Assembly (NCBI RefSeq): GCF_030268685.1
Contig: NZ_BSRQ01000011.1
Span: 62,001-126,000, forward strand
Source: Microtetraspora sp. NBRC 13810
Lineage (GTDB): Bacteria; Actinomycetota; Actinomycetes; Streptosporangiales; Streptosporangiaceae
DNA length: 64,000 nt
Direction of reading: 5' to 3'
The translations under genes and the position numbers were made by a program. A model generated the notes under the pieces. That model ran no database searches. It saw only the letters and a program-made list of their open reading frames with translations, and had not been told where the DNA came from. Of this stretch, positions 62,143 through 64,000 are shown one piece after another. Position 1 is the first letter of the stretch. Every line of letters starts with the position of its first letter.

Positions 62143-62520
62143 CTCTCTCCTTCGCCGTTCCTTCGATTCGGGACGAAGATTTTCTGCCCACCGCCGGAGG
62201 CCCTGTCCCGCTCCCGGCGTTTTCCCGGTGCGGCCGATTGCGCATTCTTTGTCACCATGACGACGAAGGCTTCCGCGACTGCCGGGCAACGACCCGAAAA
62301 GGGAATTCCGTTTGACCTTCGGAGTACGTCTCCCGATATACGGCAGAAACAACTTATATTCCGGCACATTATCGGACCGACCGGGCGATAAAGCCGGACC
62401 GGCGCGCGAGACCGCCCGTGACCTGCTGTTGGTCACGGAGAGATAAAAATAAGATGCGTTGAGTAATCGGCTGTGTTACCAAAGACCCAGAGGCTTCCAA
62501 GAGCACCCTCAGGAGGTTCG
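62143..62520. promoter_or_regulatory. divergent promoter region for two secreted-protein genes
   Basis: These 378 bases have no supported gene. An AT-rich patch (62440-62460) contains TAAGAT, a possible -10 for the lectin gene, with TTGGTC upstream. On the minus strand TATAAG-like hexamers occur near 62350. The lectin ribosome site CAGGAGG is at the right end. Confidence 0.4.
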
Positions 62521-63066
62521 ATGAAACTCGTTCACGCCGGTCAGGCCATGGCCGTCACCGCCGCACTGCTCGCCATCCCGTTCGCCGCGGCGCCGGCGGC
62601 GGGCGCGGTGACCGCAGACGCGCCGGAGCGGCTCGGCGCCAGGTTCACCGCGACCCTGGTGGCCCGGCACAGCGGCAGATGTCTCGACGTGTCCGGCGTC
62701 AGCACCGCCGACGGCGCCATCCTCCACCAGTGGTCGTGCATCAACGGCCAGCCCAACCAGGAGTGGACGTTCGTCGCGACCAGCAACGGTTACTACACCC
62801 TGCGCGCCTCGCACAGCGGCAAGTGCCTCGACGTGTCCGGCGTCAGCACCGCCGACGGGGCGCCCGTCCACCAGTGGACCTGTCTCAACAACCAGCGCAA
62901 CCAGGAGTGGCGCCTCGCCCAGAAGGACAACGGATACTTCTCACTGGTCGCCCGGCACAGCGGCAAATGCCTCGACGTGGCGGGCGTCAGCACGGCCCAG
63001 GGAGCCCCCGTGCACCAGTGGACCTGCATCAACGGCCAGCCCAACCAGGAGTGGCGCCTGGCGTGA
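62521..63066 (+). CDS. secreted ricin-type beta-trefoil lectin
   Basis: This 181-residue protein has a signal peptide (about 1-30) and a single beta-trefoil made of three repeats of about 43 residues. Each repeat has C-L-D-V-(S/A)-G-V-S-T-A and ends Q-x-W (HQWSCINGQPNQEW type). It should bind carbohydrates. No catalytic domain is attached, which is unusual because such domains are mostly parts of glycosidases. Confidence 0.9.
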   Translation: MKLVHAGQAMAVTAALLAIPFAAAPAAGAVTADAPERLGARFTATLVARHSGRCLDVSGVSTADGAILHQWSCINGQPNQEWTFVATSNGYYTLRASHSGKCLDVSGVSTADGAPVHQWTCLNNQRNQEWRLAQKDNGYFSLVARHSGKCLDVAGVSTAQGAPVHQWTCINGQPNQEWRLA

Positions 63067-63167
63067 CCCGGCGACCGGGCCCTGCTCGCGCCTGAGGCCC
63101 GGCTGACCCCGGGCGGCCCCGTGACAACCGGTCACGGGGCCGTTCGCCGTCTCCCCCGGCCGCGGGC

Positions 63168-64000
63168 TCAGGGGTCGCGCGTCGCGAGCAGGCGTCTCAT
63201 CGTCCGCACCGCCTCGGCCATCTGGCCGGTCTCGTAGACGATCGCCCGGCGGGTCACCGTCGCGTCGCCGAGCGCCTGTCTGAGCGTGGCGTGCGCGTCG
63301 CCCAGCGCCGGGACGACCGCCCCCGCCCGCCCTGCGCGCAACGCTCCGGCCAGACCGCCCAGCACCTTCTCCAGCCGTTCGGCGAAGGGGCACACCTCGG
63401 GCAGGGGCAGGTCGTCGCACTGGAGGACGTGGGCGTGCAGGGTGAGCACGGCCTGCGCGTACCTGCGGGTGGCGCCGACGAAGCCGATGGCCCGCTCGGG
63501 CTGGTACCTGCCCTTTCCCGGCTCGCCCAGCATCCGCTCCACCGACGCCTGGGCGTTGGACCTCGCCAGCCGGGCCCGCACCAGGGCCGAGTGCAGCGCG
63601 TCGGCGTCACGCGGGCACGGCTCGGCGTAGGCGCTCAGCACGGCGCGGCCGTACCGGGCCTGGGCGTCGAGCAGCGCGGCGAGTTTGCCCGCCGTGCTGG
63701 CGCCCTCCCATGTGGGCCACACCGCGTACGCGATCAGCGCGAGGACGCCGCCGATCGCGGTGTCGATGAGCCGTTCGACACTGGTGTCGCCGCTCGGCAG
63801 CCCGTTGACCGCGAGCAGGAAGACGATGTACCCGGTGACGAAGACGGCGAAGAGCGTGTAGTTCGCCCGGAAGACCACCAGGGCCGCGAAGGCGAACACC
63901 GCGACGAGCACGACGAGCGCGTACGGGCCGGGGCGGAGTTCGGCGGCGATCAGCGTGGCCAGGACGACGCCGACGGCGGTGCCGAGGATGCGCGCGATCC
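63168..64000 (-). CDS. FUSC-family membrane protein, 5' end outside the window
   Basis: The frame is open through the right edge and reads ARILGTAVGVVLATLIAAE before the internal Met at 63911. TM segments LVVFRANYTLFAVFVTGYIV and a FUSC-like GTAIGG region (DTAIGGVLALIAYAVWP) follow, then a soluble helical C-terminal part. FUSC proteins are putative exporters of aromatic acids. Only about 277 residues are visible, so the N-terminal half is missing. Confidence 0.75.
   Translation of the reverse strand, partial: IARILGTAVGVVLATLIAAELRPGPYALVVLVAVFAFAALVVFRANYTLFAVFVTGYIVFLLAVNGLPSGDTSVERLIDTAIGGVLALIAYAVWPTWEGASTAGKLAALLDAQARYGRAVLSAYAEPCPRDADALHSALVRARLARSNAQASVERMLGEPGKGRYQPERAIGFVGATRRYAQAVLTLHAHVLQCDDLPLPEVCPFAERLEKVLGGLAGALRAGRAGAVVPALGDAHATLRQALGDATVTRRAIVYETGQMAEAVRTMRRLLATRDP

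Overview
The window is high-GC actinobacterial DNA: nearly every codon ends in G or C, GTG and TTG starts are common, AGGAG-type ribosome sites are frequent, and SARP/AfsR, TetR, MocR and ECF-sigma regulators are present. The gene content fits a Streptosporangiaceae-like or related filamentous actinomycete, but I cannot name a species from sequence alone. No rRNA, tRNA or CRISPR array was seen.

Region 1 (1-26141) is a specialised-metabolite gene cluster whose left edge carries the 3' end of an IS701-type transposase. A four-gene operon (class II DAHP synthase, DhbA/EntA-like SDR, PhzD-like isochorismatase, PhzE-like ADIC synthase; 244-4882) should turn shikimate-pathway carbon into 3-hydroxyanthranilate via ADIC and DHHA. 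Around it is a complete set for a 2,3,6-trideoxy-3-amino-3-C-methyl-L-hexose of the (epi)vancosamine type, with an added N-methyltransferase: RmlA, RmlB, 2,3-dehydratase, aminotransferase, C-methyltransferase, N-methyltransferase, 3,5-epimerase and 4-ketoreductase. One GT1 glycosyltransferase, a P450, a phytanoyl-CoA-type dioxygenase, two paralogous flavin reductases, a cytoplasmic GH29 fucosidase-like enzyme, a 14-TM exporter and a large SARP-NB-ARC regulator complete it. No PKS or NRPS gene lies in the window. The aglycone is therefore either built directly on 3-hydroxyanthranilate or made by genes left of position 1.

Region 2 (26321-35727) holds a secreted HAF-repeat protein. Next come six same-strand genes running leftward (quinone oxidoreductase, SRPBCC protein, adenylate-forming ligase, two tandemly duplicated acyltransferase-3 membrane proteins, FAD amine-oxidase-like protein), with a divergent F420/FMN split-barrel protein. 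This may be a second small biosynthetic locus or the right arm of the first.

Region 3 (36078-48045) is mixed. It includes a DUF3050 protein, a CPBP membrane protein and a methyltransferase. A rifamycin-response locus follows: a 19-bp element matching the rifamycin-associated element, an internally deleted rifamycin-glycosyltransferase-like pseudogene, and an intact HelR/HelD RNA-polymerase-recycling ATPase. After that come a membrane-protein/TetR pair, a MocR/YczE divergent pair and a small secreted protein.

Region 4 (46717-51620) is a quinate/shikimate-type catabolic unit: MHS-family importer, aroE, a 3-dehydroshikimate dehydratase/HPPD-like fusion and a TetR regulator. It is preceded by a 49-codon remnant of aroQ that keeps its ribosome site and its coupling to aroE.

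Region 5 (51656-64000) looks like chromosomal background: ECF sigma factor with a coupled membrane partner, NUDIX hydrolase, a Rieske/DUF6529 redox trio, LLM flavin oxidoreductase, gamma-glutamyltransferase, class A penicillin-binding protein, secreted proteins including a ricin-type lectin, and a truncated FUSC-family protein at the right edge.
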